Counted from the first letter of the stretch, positions 11,861 to 25,160 are shown. The stretch is DNA of 64,000 nucleotides from Paragonimus westermani (GCA_008508345.1 QNGE01001259.1:49952-113951), one strand, 5' to 3'. Translations and numbers: made by a program. Notes: generated by a model not told the origin, from the letters alone.

Positions 11861-14329
11861 CATTGGAAGTTCAAGTGGTTTTCGCCAACTGTTGTCGAAA
11901 CAATAAATTGAAGCAGAAAGTGAGTTGTAAAATACGTATGCTGAGGTGGGATAGAAACATCGACCGTAGAATAGTTCCTGAAGCAGTATTAGAACAAAAC
12001 AATCAACAAGCCGCCCACCCATTGAAGTTGCTCTCTCCCTACGCTACATGCAGCCAGTTCGAATACAAAAGCGCTTTCATAAAGACATATTCCCCTACAC
12101 CCATTGTGTAGCAGCGGAACGCTCGTCCGTGATTTCAAGCACAACAAATCAGCATGCGGGTAAAAAAAATCCCCGAGGAAACGCTACAGGCACCCCAAGA
12201 TCGCCCACATGTAGCGGTCACAACGGACAAATGCTAATACTATCATATGGATGAGAAAAATGAAGTAGCGGAATGTTTCCAAAAAGACCCAATTGGAAAG
12301 AAGAACCGCCAGAGTTCTGTAACTTTCGTGAACAAAGAGAAGGTGAGAAACATCATTCGATCAGGTTACGGACCTACGAGAGAAGGGAAGGGGAGAATAG
12401 TCACCACTGCGTTAAACAACCGATATATCACTTCGTGGAGTCAAACCTTAAGGTAAGACATGATGCATCGTGAACAGCAGCTTCCGAAGAACATGATGGG
12501 TGTGACGAGTTGTGTCAGCTTCAGCCACAGGCCACATAGACCGTTTATCAATTTCGACAAGCCCTTGTCATACATTCTTATTCCCGAAAACCGGGATGCA
12601 CAATCATCTCCACTATGCAATCGACATCGTGTGTGCCTACAGCCGATTCTGAAACGATTAATTACTCCGACCATCCTAGCAAGAGTTGTGCGTGACGGAA
12701 TGTGATACACCATGAGCTGAGAAGTAAGGATTTACCTAATATTGCATAATGAATGTGGGATAACACATCTGTGATGAAACAACATAGTTTGCGAAACAGT
12801 CGTCTGGATAGAAAGCTGTGAGTAAAGCCCGTAATAGCTTTTAACCATGTTCCAATCAGAAGAGCGATTTTCGATGGGCAGCGTGTTTAAAACACAGAGA
12901 CACGATGACGTTTAGAAAATTTATCTGATTCACTTTTATTTCCTGTTCCCCACCAAGACACTCAGACCAGAACAGATTAATTTGAGGTAGGTGGAGAAAC
13001 AAACAATGGACAGACCGCTGTTGGTTGTGGGGGAAATGTGCACATTCGACTAACGTCTAGTATCATTAGTACATCCATTTACGCATAAATCAAATGGTCT
13101 GTCAATACGTACCAATGCATCCAGTGTAAACGTGTACACACACCAACCATATCGCAGTCGTCAACTTTGCACAAGTCGCATACCGCACAGATGAGAAATC
13201 CAAAGTCCAAAACACTAGTACGATCGGATAAACGCATTCAAAAATCTTATCAAGTCTGAGTTAAAGTGTGTGTCTCATCCACTCAACCATACATATATTG
13301 TCAGAACCTGATTAGTGCATGAGAAGCACAAGTGATTCAGCAGTGGACAACAAGCATACAATGAAGTCTCAGCCGGAAGTTTCTAAAGAACAAACTCCAA
13401 TTGTAAATGAACATCGTCAGATCATCAACGGACGCAATTTAAAATCGATAGAAAAAAAACAAGGAAACGACACATGAAACCAGTTAGCGGACCGCGCACA
13501 AGCTACTCGAGTAGATGTAGACGGCGTCTGTTGGTCAATTACTGGATTATATATGCCAGCTTGCTTAGCTGGCGTTCACGAGCATGTGAACAGACGTTTA
13601 ACGTCTAGCTACTGCCGCTTCCGTAAATTAGCCCGAATCAAGTAGGATGGTATCGAGAGAAACATGGCCAGCTTACCGGCAAAAGCTGCGAAAAAAACTC
13701 TACGGAAACGCAATCATATAGTGAAACATTAGAAAAGCAGCCTTCAATGGTTGGACGATGTACGCCCAAGATAGGTAAAACATGAGACAGTCAAACAAGC
13801 AGGTCAGCAAAGCTCGCTAAGATCACTAGCATTCAAGCGCAAAAATAGGAGCTTTGTAAACACTCCGAGAGCTGATTAAAATATCAACCAAAAGAGTAAT
13901 GCATCCCAGATAGCTGTGCGCTTCCATAGAGAAAAAACAACTTGGAATATTTGTCCGTTCCTCAGTAGATTATTGTAGAACTCTCGCTGCGAATGTTCCT
14001 TATCGCTACGGCGACTAACGTCAAATCACAGCACGGTCTCGAGGCCAGATGCCCACAGCGAGCTGTATTAATCACCTGCAGTATGAAACCAGTCTGGGCT
14101 CGAGGCCCAAAAAGAACACGCATGCGCAACCAGCTCCTCAAGCATGCACGGCTCCCATCCAACGGCCGAGACTTCGGACATACTCGACAACGTTAACATT
14201 CAGCCACCACAAGCTCGGCTTCGTGAACCGGATATACGATAAAACTGCGGAACAAGAAACGTTGGTAAAAAAAAAAACTAGACAGAATTAATCGCCCAAT
14301 TTACATCCAGTCCAAACCGATAGAGGACA
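11861..14329. other. No gene recognised
   Basis: Short open frames only. The stretch at 11863-12022 lies just upstream of the RT fragment in its own orientation and might hold more of that element, but no motif could be read. A somewhat more GC-rich patch at 13990-14200 has overlapping open frames on both strands and no recognised domain. Confidence 0.5.
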
Positions 14330-15330
14330 TCGCGGAATGTTAACACTTCAGCTCATTCTAATCAGTCGCTTGTCCGAAAAACATTGTTTGAATCCGGAAG
14401 TGAGAATTGTACACAGACTGACAGGTAACATATTAGGTCCCACACTGGCATACTGATTTTTGATGAGGCTTGAAAGACAATTTCAAGAAACAGTCGCTGG
14501 TATGTTGCTCCACAAAGGTTATATGGATGACATTCTGGACTGTATTGATGAGTGTGCTTTTACCTTATGTTATAAAGGTTTGGACTCCATCCACCCAAAC
14601 CTCAGTGTACCTCACTAGATGGATGTTAACAACCGTTTGCCATTCTTAGACATTCCTATAACTAGATGTCACGATGCAACATTGCAAAGATCTGTTTATC
14701 GTGAATAAACATGCAGCGGGCAATACATGCAACCCTCCCGATTCACATTTCTTGTTTGCAAACGGAAATTAGTCAGAAAATTATCTCACAGGGCGTATTG
14801 ACTGTAGGAAGAGGGGTCCAGTGAAAAACACTAGTGGATAATAATTATCCAGAAAAATTTGTGAATATCTACAGTAAGAAAAAAAAGTACCGAATGCAGT
14901 AGGCTATCGTGCAAAGAAAAAACAATGCAGTTCTGCAAATCCAATTCAAGGGAGACCACTTAAACCAAAACATGAGTCACAAACTGACTTCGGCTTTGCA
15001 ACGCACTTATCCAGCTGTCCAACTATGAGTCCTGTCAATCACTAAGGTTTGGCTCTCCATGGCAATGATACCCACTCAACGGATCAGTTTGTCCCTCAAG
15101 TAACCTGTTCAATCGCAGTTGCAGTAAAGTCCATATAGGCAGAACCGATTGGTGCTTGTGTCAACGCAACGCAGAGCACATTCCCACCACGACTGGAATT
15201 ACAGACAGCCACGTTACTTGAGGGACGACAAGAAGGCGAGCACAGTTGTTATCAGATTATTGTAGATGACAAACACACAGCAAAAAATCGTTTGGGCAAA
15301 CTATCGCCCATGTAGTAGCAGTGGTTGCAC
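14330..15330 (+). mobile_element. Penelope-like element, RT and GIY-YIG remnants
   Basis: The plus strand carries, in order and across several frames: the stretch before RT motif B (14370-14430); LGPTLAY (motif B end, usual PLGPTLAD); YMDDIL (motif C, usual YVDDIL); PNLSVP, then NNRLPFLDIPITR; TLQRSVYRE; and KRKLVRKLSHRAY at about 14760-14800. Further on, LTSALQRTYPAVQL lies at about 14980-15020, and a degenerate GIY-YIG nuclease core HIGRTDWCL followed by EHIP lies at about 15130-15185. Penelope-like elements join an RT to a C-terminal GIY-YIG endonuclease, and the order here is right for that. There are numerous stops and frameshifts, and the N-terminal half of the RT is missing, so this is an old fragment. 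The 3' boundary is estimated. Confidence 0.8.
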
Positions 15331-16539
15331 GTAAGAAAAACTCCTCTGGATCAGTAAGGGCGATCAGAATTAAGTTAAGTCGAACTATAACTCTTGGTTA
15401 ACGCTCCCAATACATCAGTGAGACCGTAACAAAGAGTTACAATGCATCGATAAGAATAAAAAATGGTGAACAAACTGAGATGAGGGGAGATGGGAGTCAA
15501 TTCACAAAGCCGGCAAATAATGTCAAGCCATCTATGTCGTACAACCACCACACGATCAAAATGTAACTGAGGATGAGACATATGACTTTTCGCCAGTTTT
15601 GTTACTCTTTCTTATTGTCTCTAGTTCACAGAAAACTCAGTGACGCCATCGAACCCGATCAACTACTACTTTCCCGGGTCACAAAGTTTTTACCTGGGGA
15701 GGCAAACACGATGTGCCTAACAGCAGATGGAGTAAACAAAAACGATGTGGACATGAGCTGGGATACTGACAAAGGAGCCTAATTCAAGATAGCTGTTAGA
15801 TGACAGCTGTATACAACCAAAAACGTTTTTCCTCACTTTTGCAGTAAAGACAAAAGAGAACCTAGACAAGGCGGTAAAAAATCGTCTCGATTACACACGT
15901 AAAATAAGAAATAAAGAGAAAGAATGTGGATCAACGAACAACGAGAATGACAGGGTCAGAACATAGTAGACTTATCCTACAACCTTGACGATGTGGTCAG
16001 ATTTGTGTGTTGTTTTGACCTGGAGGGCTATAATGATTAGATCTGTCCTTCCAGATACAACCATGTCAGGCGGGCCGAAAGACAGAAGCCAGATAAAAAT
16101 CAATTGAACCCATAGGTTTGTATGCCGTAATGCTGATTGTGTGCGAGTACTTAGGCAGTGAAGCACGGTAATGTAAGTCGGTAGTAGAACTACTTTTATG
16201 GTTACAGCATTGTTATCCTCCAAATAGGGAAAAACTTACGGTATCATCGTTGAGCCAGATGCAGCTTAGAATACATCCATTGTGCGCTGAAGTGATCGGA
16301 ATCAGACAGGGGTGAATGAACTCACTGCGCTCTCACGGCCGATTGCGTCACATTGTTGAATCAACGAAACCGAACGAGATACCTCTGCTATTGTTTCCAA
16401 TCAGAGATTCGGGATAGGATCCTCCAAGCCAATCCCTTCTGCAGAATAATCCGCCGGGAAATATCAGAATTTGTCGACACCCTGAGAGAACAGTTAACAT
16501 ACTTTCACCATCTTCCTCGTGAGCTGCTAACTTTCTCTC
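15331..16539. other. No gene recognised; possible 5' part of a non-LTR element at its right end
   Basis: There is no recognised coding signal in 15331-16300. The stretch 16300-16540 directly precedes an endonuclease fragment in the same orientation and could be its 5' region or ORF1, but its translations are broken and cannot be assigned. Confidence 0.45.
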
Positions 16540-16830
16540 GATAATCTAAAACAACCGATAACCACTGGTACTTTTAACGTCCGCACTCTCCGGTAGATGA
16601 GTCAAGAAGCAACCCAGACAAGCATCTTCTCGGGTATTGGATGGGATGTGTACTGTGTCTCCGAAACGTGCCTTATCACCCAAGCATTATCCTTATCCAG
16701 AATGCGCCCTTGGAAAATGCTTTTCTTCTCAGGGGCTCCTGTGACGACGAAGTTGAGCTTGACCATCACACTGGAGTGGGCACGAAGCACAGCCTGCGTG
16801 AAACTGAGTATTCAGACATTGCTGTTCATG
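16540..16830 (+). mobile_element. Non-LTR retrotransposon endonuclease N-terminal fragment
   Basis: The translation from about 16570 reads TGTFNVRTLR, a stop codon, then MSQEATQTSIF and GWDVYCVSETCL. AP-endonuclease domains of CR1/RTE-type elements commonly begin G-FNVRTL and have D(I/V)CC(V)SETR about 25 residues later, the E being a catalytic residue. After a frameshift, FLLRGSCDD, then GVGTKHSLRETE, weakly resembles the following F-LR-SGD and GVGI-LS---E stretch. The rest of the domain to 17080 cannot be aligned by eye. One in-frame stop and at least one frameshift show decay. Clade and full extent are uncertain. Confidence 0.6.
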
Positions 16831-17239
16831 TTGGCTACAGAAAAACATAACATCGTCTTACTTCACAGCAGAACCGGCTGGATGGTATCTCAGATGTCAG
16901 TGACTCTGAATACGACAGATTGCCGGAAACTGGAACGCAAGCTTCTGAGAGGCTTGCTTCTCCAAACGAGCAATGACGAAGAGAGTAGACAGGTATTATT
17001 TTCCCTGATTGGCGGTTGCACTGGCTTCTTATCAGATGCTAATGGTGTGATTTGTATACAGAGTAGCTTACGATAAGCTAGGCATACTTTGAACGTGTTC
17101 AACCGATCCCAGTTAGCTCAACCATTTGTTGTTATGACGTTCTTGTCGATTTAGCACACAAACTATTTAGACGTAACGAAGCCCCAAATCTGAACCTTCC
17201 ATACCTAGTTCTTTTCAAAGTTGCTGCGGAAAGGTTGTT

Positions 17240-17620
17240 GTCTTAGCTGACCACACATCTCTGTCCCATATCATTCATCATCGTCAGCAAAAGCAATGCA
17301 TCAGTGGCTATGAGTGACGCTTAACTGCCAAATAACCACGAAGAAAAAGCAAGCCCTGGTCAAGAAGAAAAACAAAAGAACTGATCCAACGAAAAAAGAC
17401 CTGAATCTATGTTCAAATATTCTGCATCAAGGTGGCTACATCTTGCAAACAAACAACCGGGCTACAAGTGAAGGTAAGGCGTCAACAGCAGGACTTTCAT
17501 TGCCTTCATCAGCATAATCGCGACCAATCTAACTTCCATCAGGTAGGAGGTTCACGCCAACGTCCTGTGAGTGCCGCAGACAGCCCCTCATTGTTGTATA
17601 TGTGACAAAATTAGACTGAA
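17240..17620 (-). mobile_element. Non-LTR retrotransposon RT scrap joined to 3'UTR
   Basis: On the minus strand 17620-17505 encodes CLRHSQDVGVNLLPDG and then DYAD, matching CLRHSQDAGVDLLPGE and LDYADD of the 48-kb copy. At the DNA level ggtaggaggttcacgcc and gtgagtgccgcagaca are shared with 48626-48664. Immediately after the YAD codons the sequence passes into the element's 3'UTR (17500-17240), which is shared with 25790-26000 (catcaaggtggctacatctt, similar there) and with 47600-47742 (aagaaaaagcaagccctggt, similar there). It ends near a TGATGA-type repeat at 17265-17290. The thumb and C-terminal regions are therefore deleted. Confidence 0.75.
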
Positions 17621-20600
17621 TGAAGAGGCTCCGTACACCCGGGACTTTTCAACGATTACTTCAATTTAGAAATAATGCCACGACATACTGTGATAACCAC
17701 ACAGGTATTTGCTTTGTCTCTAACATATCCAAGATGAGCAGCGGCTTCATAATAGGTCGGTTTGTGAAACACAAAGAAAAGTAGACAAGGGAACAAAAGG
17801 AAAGCATTTGGCCTGGCTGTGGATATATCGATCATATCTTGTGACAGACAGTGAAGCATCGACGCTCCTTTTATAAGCCAACGGTAGTGCTACTTATGGA
17901 CCTAGAGGCCACTTTTCAGTCGACTGTTTAAAACACTCTCTGGAGCTGTCTCTGTCGCAGAGAAGTCCCACTGAAGTGTGTTAGTTTGTTGAATTTGTTG
18001 TGTGCCCGCTCTGAGTATAGAGCGTGCATTTATTGGTGGCTACTTCGAACATTCTTCACGTCTAATGCCATTCGACAGGATGTCCGACCTTCCCTTCCTT
18101 TCCAACTTTGTGATGAACAATACTGTGGAAGTAACAGTCAAAGATTGCAAGGACCTTCGTGTGGAGCTACTACCAGGTAGTCAAATGGTTAACACGATTA
18201 TGTCCTGCTTAGTACTTGCAACGAACATGTAGAACGCGCTAAATCGGTAAACAGGTGTGGCTGGTCTGTGTGCTATGCATTTTTCATCTTCAGCGTAATG
18301 TTATTACAAAATTCGGTTGGCAGTGACCCCGTCTTTGACTTTGCTGGCAGGCAAGCCAGACTGTCGGTCGCTTCACCTGCATCGGTATTGTGAGCTCATT
18401 AGCTTGTAACGGAATTGCTTATGACAGAGGAGTTTATATGCATAAAATGATTCAATTTATACGGAAAATCAAAGCGTGTAACTACTTCGATAGGCTTATA
18501 ACTTTGTCTCGTAGCGATAATGAGCAAAAGTATTCAGTGTCAAGAAGCGGATGGCTTCTTGTTAGTAGAAAACAGTGAAACTAGGTAAGATGCAAAAGCT
18601 GTTTACAAAAAACTCTACGCATTGGGTAACATATTTCGAAAAGCACGGTATTTTCGAGTGTCTAACTCCCGGAAGACTATACGGACTAGGACTTAGGAGG
18701 TATGATCATATGAAGTAGACAAAAAGGCAGCAGCAGTTACGTTCATGGGCGTGGATGAGTGCCACGCCACTGTTTACCTGGGCGTACTTAGGTAGTGAGG
18801 TACAATCATATGGCAATGCAATCGAATTATTTCATAGTCGGATCACTGTGACTTTCTGAATAAAGGATGTCAGAAAAATTAACCTCAAACAAAAGAGCAT
18901 TCCGAGCTTCGAAACGTTGACCATGACGACCTGACAGTGATCGTTAGTATCCGAAGAGCTCTAGCCAAATGCAATTCAAAAGTGTTGCATATCTATTATA
19001 TCGGTGTACGCTTAAAGGAACAGTGGTTCGAATGCCATCAAGCATAAGTTCTACGACTCCTTCGTCGACCTTCTGAAGCAAACCGAATACTCGGAAATCA
19101 CTGTGTTTGCAAGCGGTTTAAATGCGTTGTTTAGTCGCCTTGCCCTAGAAGAGAAGCGGTTGAGTGGAATTTATTGGTGTCTGGAAGTAACACAAACAAT
19201 AGTGAAAAACTGCTATAACTGTGTGCAACTCACGATATCTGTTTCGAATATAACCCTAGTGCACGAAAAGGCATTGCCACATTAGCAGCACCCTCTGCTA
19301 TCCAGCCATGTGCCTAAGAATCAGTGACAGGTTGTGCCTATCCAATGAAAATCGTCATGCATTTTGGAGCATTCACCAGGATTCGGATTCCGCTGTTTCG
19401 CGTGCCATTTACTCAGGGGTCGCTCGTTTACGAATGCAACATAACCAACTGGGAATCGAACAAAGAAGGTTCAAGGGGTGCATATCACGACCGAAAAAAT
19501 GTCTATCTCAACCCAACAGAAAGAACCTAACCAAAACCGAACAAGCCATACCAACTAGGACGACCGGCTGTAAGGAAGTGTGCTGAAACAAGTGTGTCAA
19601 GATGGCAGAACTGGTCATCTGTCATCTCTGAATGTGAAAAGGACAGTCGAGATCGTAAACACGAGCTTACACAAAGACAATAAGCATCAATTGATCGAAC
19701 GGATGGGAAAAATGGGACGAACCAATTGTGTCCAGGACCACCACTGCACCGTTTTTTCTCGGTCGTAGGTCGTTGAGTCGATGTAAGTGAAACCATATTC
19801 GAGAGAAAATGATCCTCCTATCACCAATCAATCGCGTCGACTTGATATGTGGGATGAAGAGACTGAAGAACATTTCACCCGACCCCAATCAAGCCACAGA
19901 TATCGGTAATCAAATGATCAATCATTGCATTCCAGACGCTCGTTCCGTCTGAGGCAGAAATGGTTCCTAAACGTGAGTCGTTAGAGTTTCAAACCACTGA
20001 AGGTCCAGATTTCGTCACTCTACCTCCACAGATGATTCAAAGATGGTGACAACAAGACGGACGAAACTCTTCCAGACTGTTTGGGAGGGGGGAAAGAGTA
20101 TTTTGTGAATGGTGCCTATCATCAACTATTTTAGTTTTCCAAGACATCCCGAAGTGGAAACCACACAGGCATCAGCCTAGCCTCTGTGGCGTCTAAGTTA
20201 CTTATACTGGCGTTTAACAGCGTGAGACGCCCAACATATGAAACATCTGAGTGCTGGATCTCAATTTCACCAAGGATGCATCGACCATATTTTTTGCCAC
20301 TGTGAGAAGTTTTAGAGCATCGGTGATCACTAAGGTTGCAAAAGCCACAAGCTGTTAAAATTTAAGGAAGGCTGTCGACTCAATTGTAACGTTGTCAGAT
20401 AACGTCCAAGAAAAATAGACGAATTTGCTCAGATCATTGTAATACCCACACCGCAAGCACAGTGAAAATTTATGGACAACCACTCCTAGCAGTGTTATCC
20501 AACAAACTCGGAATTTACCAGTCGTGTTCAATTTTTGTCACGGACCACATAGCATAAGGTGCCATTAAAAAAATCCAATGATCCTGGTGTTGAGCCACTT

Positions 20601-22960
20601 CCGGAAAACAAACTGGCCAACAAGAAGTATATGGTGGCACTATTCTGCTTAGTCCCTAGAATGAAACCATTCAGACTAGGTTAAACAAGGTGAATGACCG
20701 GAATGGTTCGTACGAAATGCGGTTTCCACCTCCAAAACATGAATTTGATTTTGAAGACTAAGGTGTCTCCACACTCGAGCATTAAACCTCAGGCAGTCTC
20801 CATGAGAACGTAGACCGTTTCACTCGGTAAACGTGTACCACAGTTGACGATAAATCAACAAGAATAGATGTGTTGCTTCTACTGGCGGATATCATGTAGT
20901 TTTGTTGAAACGACCGGTTAAAGATCAAAGGAGGGATGTGCAACTATTGTGCGCGATATACATTGTATAGTGACTCAACGAAGTAGCCGGTTCATTTACC
21001 GCATTCGACATTGTCTTCCGAAACCATCAACAGCAGGATGAGGTCGGGCGTAGTAGAACGACGTGGCGCAGAGAGCAACACATTTGCCTCGTAAAAACGT
21101 GATCTGATTCCCAATCGCTGTTCCAGCAAGGGCGTGCACTACTAGTGAGATCTAACAAGGTTCAATGTGCAACTCAGCGCTTATTTTCGAAACACGACGA
21201 TTAAAAAGTCTACGTGAATGGAGAAGCCATGAGCAAATGTGAATGTTGACCAGTTTCTGAGAGCCAATCATTGTCAGATTTATCAGTAACTATAAAATTA
21301 CGTAACAAACTAAGCGGTTTCTGTAACTCCAGGCTGATCAGAAATTTCATCAACCGAAGCTAACATAATAGTTGTTCTGTCTTCCTTTGAGATAATCAGT
21401 CAACCTCAGTATTACTCATAAGCTGAAACGTGATGAAGTGGTTGTCTAATGTGAGGTAAATAGTAACGTTCATGAACCTTTCGTCAATTGGCAGAGCGAG
21501 ACTGTGAATAGTAACAATGGAAAGGAAAACAGCATACGGCTGCGAAACATTGCCTCCTAAACTTTAACAAGCATTGAAGTGAGCGTGTTGACGAAACAGG
21601 TAAATCCGCCATCGATACCAGGAAGAGTCTACGCTCTTAATCTCTTCCCCTTGTCCAGGAAGAACCACAACAACAAGAAGGCGTACTCCATTCAGAGTAA
21701 CAACCTTAATTAAGCACACCATCCAATGCGTGTAAGGTCTGAAAAGAAAAACACTGAGGATCACGAATATCGAAACTCAGAGAGAACGGAAATTGATCTT
21801 CATCCATTAATGAAGCCACTGCGAGTAGATCATCCGCTAGTCTGATAGCTCACCTGAATAAGCCGGCGGAATCGGTCACCAAATCAGAAACGTTAGGGAG
21901 TCTGAGAGCGGAATGGTAATCAACACACACATTCCGCACGAACAAGTGACACCTTAAAAACGTGTAATCACGAGTGATTTCACATAATTTGGTCACTCTA
22001 ACGAATCCAAATGACAACGAGACCACATGCTAACAAGGTCACCACAGCGGCGTTCATCAATACCCGAGTGTGCCTTAGTGATGAAGACAGACTGTATTCT
22101 CAACCAATTACGAGCAGTCTGAGAAAGAAAATACACGGACAGCATAGTCGCAGAGAAAATCGATAAGCGAGCCGCTAACGGGTGCAGTGAGTGACGGAAC
22201 CAGTTGGTTGAAGAAACAAGCAAAAATGAATCGACTCTCAGGGATGATGAACGGTCAGCTAGAGTGGATGCTCCAAGCTGCTAACATTTAGTTACACGAA
22301 TGTGTGTCAAAGATAGGGCCACAAAACATGATCCAGTATCGAGGACCATCTGAAACATTGCCTCTTCGTGGGGTTTGAATCCGATAGCGAAACAAATGTC
22401 TTATATTTCGAAAAGGTTAAAGAAATTCCGTATATACACGTGCAATAACTGGACAGCGAAAAATCACTATCACACTCCGAACCGGTCACCCGAAACAATA
22501 TTCCTCGAAAACAATAAACTAGTGATTAGTCAAGGCGTTTAACCGGTACACAAACGTGAAAAAGCCCTGCTCCATGTAAACAAAACAACCACATTGCAAA
22601 TAAAGTGAGTCAGGAGCTGCAAGAATGCGTTACAATTTGTTACGGTGCCACATTTCACAAATGCCTTTATATCGCAGAAAATTCAGTCAGAAAACAAAAG
22701 TCCAACCACCTAGTAGAATTTACCGCCATGTATTCTAACTTCCTGATCGATGAATTGGGTAGGCCAAAGAAAGCGAACGTGATATGAAGCGGCCAAATTA
22801 TCTATAGGTGCTTTTGGTTTCTTGCAGTAAATCATCCCCTGTCAGGGCATTGAATTGACAGACGAGAAGTGTATGGTGCAATTATGTAAGTTGATTGAGT
22901 CTTGGACGTTGAAAGAGTGAACTCATTCGAGCCACTTAAATGAATACCGTTTTCTAACAG
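17621..22960. other. No gene recognised
   Basis: About 5.3 kb with only short open frames. An open stretch at 17990-18170 ends at a possible donor (CAG then GTAGTC), but no proper acceptor precedes it. The open frames at 19308-19770 on the plus strand are slightly protein-like but match nothing recognised. No RT, nuclease or transposase motif was seen. Confidence 0.5.
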
Positions 22961-23334
22961 AACCGCACCGTACTCTGCATCGGAATATGTATGCGACTGG
23001 ATGAAAATACCGATGGCTAAAAGGCCTGAAAGCTTGCATATAAACGAAAATGTCTCCAAAACTCTTTACAGGAATCGTGTGAAGCCAACGACAACGACCC
23101 GTACTCGTCATACACTGAACGAGATCGAAACAATTGCCGTTTATAAACCTGATCAGGAACACAATCGGTTGCACGGACTTCATATGGTGGAACAGCTGGC
23201 TGTGGATGAACGTGTTCAATTCGAGGCCTATTTACAACTCATCAAGCAGAACCAGGTGGATAAGAGAATCGCGAAATTGAACTGCAGCCTAAACGGTAGC
23301 CCAGAATCGGCGGCTTTCCGACGAACCCACGTAG
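22961..23334 (+). CDS. Candidate internal exon, unknown protein
   Basis: The exon follows a good acceptor (cgttttctaacag, AG at 22959-22960) and ends at TAG|GTACGT (donor GT at 23335), with an alternative donor at 23331 (CAC|GTAGGT). After the first base, which completes a codon, it stays open for about 124 codons, from TAPYSASEYVCDWMKIPMAK to SAAFRRTHV. The middle, including LNEIETIAVYKPDQ and then ERVQFEAYLQLIKQNQVDKR, is charged, helix-like and has real-protein composition. No family is recognised. The frame would remain open for another 22 codons past the donor. A Penelope-like element begins roughly 100 bases downstream, apparently inside the following intron. It is not evidently part of that element, since no known Penelope motif is seen in it, but an N-terminal extension cannot be excluded. 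Confidence 0.55.
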
Positions 23335-23429
23335 GTACGTTCATAATTTTTCGTCACTCTGTTTGTCTGATAAACTTGTGGGAGTTTTGTCATTGGGCCT
23401 AAAATGTTGTTGTCCGAAGCAGCGTATTA

Positions 23430-25160
23430 GATAGCATGATTTAGAAGCTCATTACGAAAACATGTTCGGTCAACTAGATGCTCTCACGCCATCATCTCAA
23501 ACAATGGTCGATGCATGCTATTAATACCTTCGCATTAAAACCAGTGTGTGTGGGATGCTGACAAGAGATCGCATGTAGGCCTTAAATAACCTACAGAAGG
23601 ACGATAACATCAAGGCGCGGGGATAGTGCTGTTAGATAAACAATTGTACACATACAAGATGAACGATATACTAGAAGAGGATGCCATATTTCGAATAACG
23701 GGGTCTGAGGAAGACAAGGCACTTGCGATTGAGAAGTATATCTCTGAACTCTTCAGAATTATGAAGCAAAATAGATGGATTGATGTTTCAGTATTCAAGC
23801 GGGTGCGAACGACGGGCTCAGTTATATTGAGACTCTATGGTGGAGTGCCTCTACGTCGGATTTTAGACATGATGAACTCACCATATCAATGACCTCAATG
23901 GCCAAGGGATCTTTTGGAATCACTCCGCAACAGATGAGCTCAAAACAGCCTCAATGATACATTTCGGTTCATTAAACCTTTAGAAAATCAGACTACTGAT
24001 AATAAAAGAATGTTATCATTGGACGTGTGTTCGCTGTTCACGAATGTCAGATGAGCAACTCAAAGACCTTTTGTTAATTCATATGCAGGACATCCAGTTT
24101 CAGTTTGATGGGAAAATCTATCGGCAGGAGAATGTGATCGCAATGGACTCGCTGCTAAGCTCACTGCTGATTGATATTTTCATGGAGATGATAGAACAAA
24201 CAAAGCTAACAGGATTGACAGATCAGTGCGTATTTTACAAAAAACGGCATGTAGATGATGTTCTCTGTAACGTCGATGGCAACACTGATACTGATTCCCT
24301 GTTGTCACTAGCCAACTCAGCTCACAAGAAACGGAAGTTCACTATGGAAGTGGAACAAGACAGAAAAACTGACTTTCCTTGAAACGTCAAGATGGATCGA
24401 TTCAATGAGGCATACATAGGAAGCGGACATGAAATAGCCAGTATGTTTATTTCCAAAGCTTTGTTTCATGGAAACAGAAACGGAACTTGATATGTTATCT
24501 AGCAAACCAAATTTGAAAAATTTGTACTAAGGAAATGCTGGACAGTGAGCTAAAACTCTTATGTGAGTCGTTTCGTGTCAATAGGTATCCGGACAAGTTC
24601 CTAGCTCGAAACACGTAACGAAGGGAACCGAAAGACCGTGAATTATCTGTCGGACAGAAAGTCATCTATATGAACTTGCCTTACAAGGGCAAACTATCAA
24701 GTGTATCGCTAACGAGAAGGCTCGACACGAGCTTGATGAGAAAGTTTCAGGCTGCACTACTAAGACCAACGTTCTCCTCTAAGCCAGCTGTACACCTTCA
24801 TCTCCAAGACACAGTGTCAGTAAGACTACCTCGTTTTGTATGACTTTACTCTTTTGTTCCTGTGGAGCAGACTACATTGGTCGCACAACAAGACGCTTGT
24901 CGGAAGGAATACGCGAACAATATCCAGCTTGGCTGAAGAGCAGACAGCAACGAAGAACTTTCAGCACAATTTTGGCTCACCTAGTTGAAACGGGTAACAG
25001 AGTTAACGTGGATGTCGCATTCAAGCCGGTCTAACGTGTTCACACCAGAGGTATAAAATGCCGTACCTTGGCTGCTGTGGAGGCAATCGGAATCCGGCTG
25101 TGAAACCCTAGTATGCGTGCGCGGAAATCTTGTGCTCAAGCATTGAAATCACCATAGCCT
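23430..25160 (+). mobile_element. Penelope-like element, RT to GIY-YIG, inactivated
   Basis: This is the most complete Penelope-like copy. In order on the plus strand: ENMFGQLDALTPSS (about 23457); CGMLTRDRM; ALNNLQKDDNIK; LLDKQLYTYKMNDILEED (23625); VPLRRILDMMNSPYQ (RT finger motif); LSLDVCSLFTNV with the motif A aspartate (about 24013); FQFDGKIYRQ and motif B as VIAMDSLLSSLL (usual VAMGSPLGPLL); and VFYKKRHVDDVL, motif C with HVDD for YVDD. Then KEMLDSELKLL, YPDKFLARNT and KVIYMNLPYKGK follow. The C-terminal nuclease is CSCGADYIGRTTRRL with EQYPAWL (24853-24932), and the coding part ends near EAIGIRL and the TAG at 25157. Frameshifts, stops and small deletions (for example after LFTNV) make it non-functional. 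It lies about 100 bp downstream of the candidate exon at 22961-23334. Confidence 0.9.

Noticed and set aside
17490..17520. CTGATGA followed by GAAAGTC on the minus strand, considered as a hammerhead
   Set aside because: The bases between cannot form a proper stem II with the conserved G-C pair, and the site overlaps RT codons of the non-LTR element.
17990..18170. Open stretch ending at CAG|GTAGTC, considered as an exon
   Set aside because: No acceptor with a pyrimidine tract in the right frame; the only good AG upstream is followed by an in-frame stop.
19308..19770. Two mildly protein-like plus-strand frames
   Set aside because: Neither could be tied to a known family, to splice borders or to an element. 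The signal is too weak to annotate.
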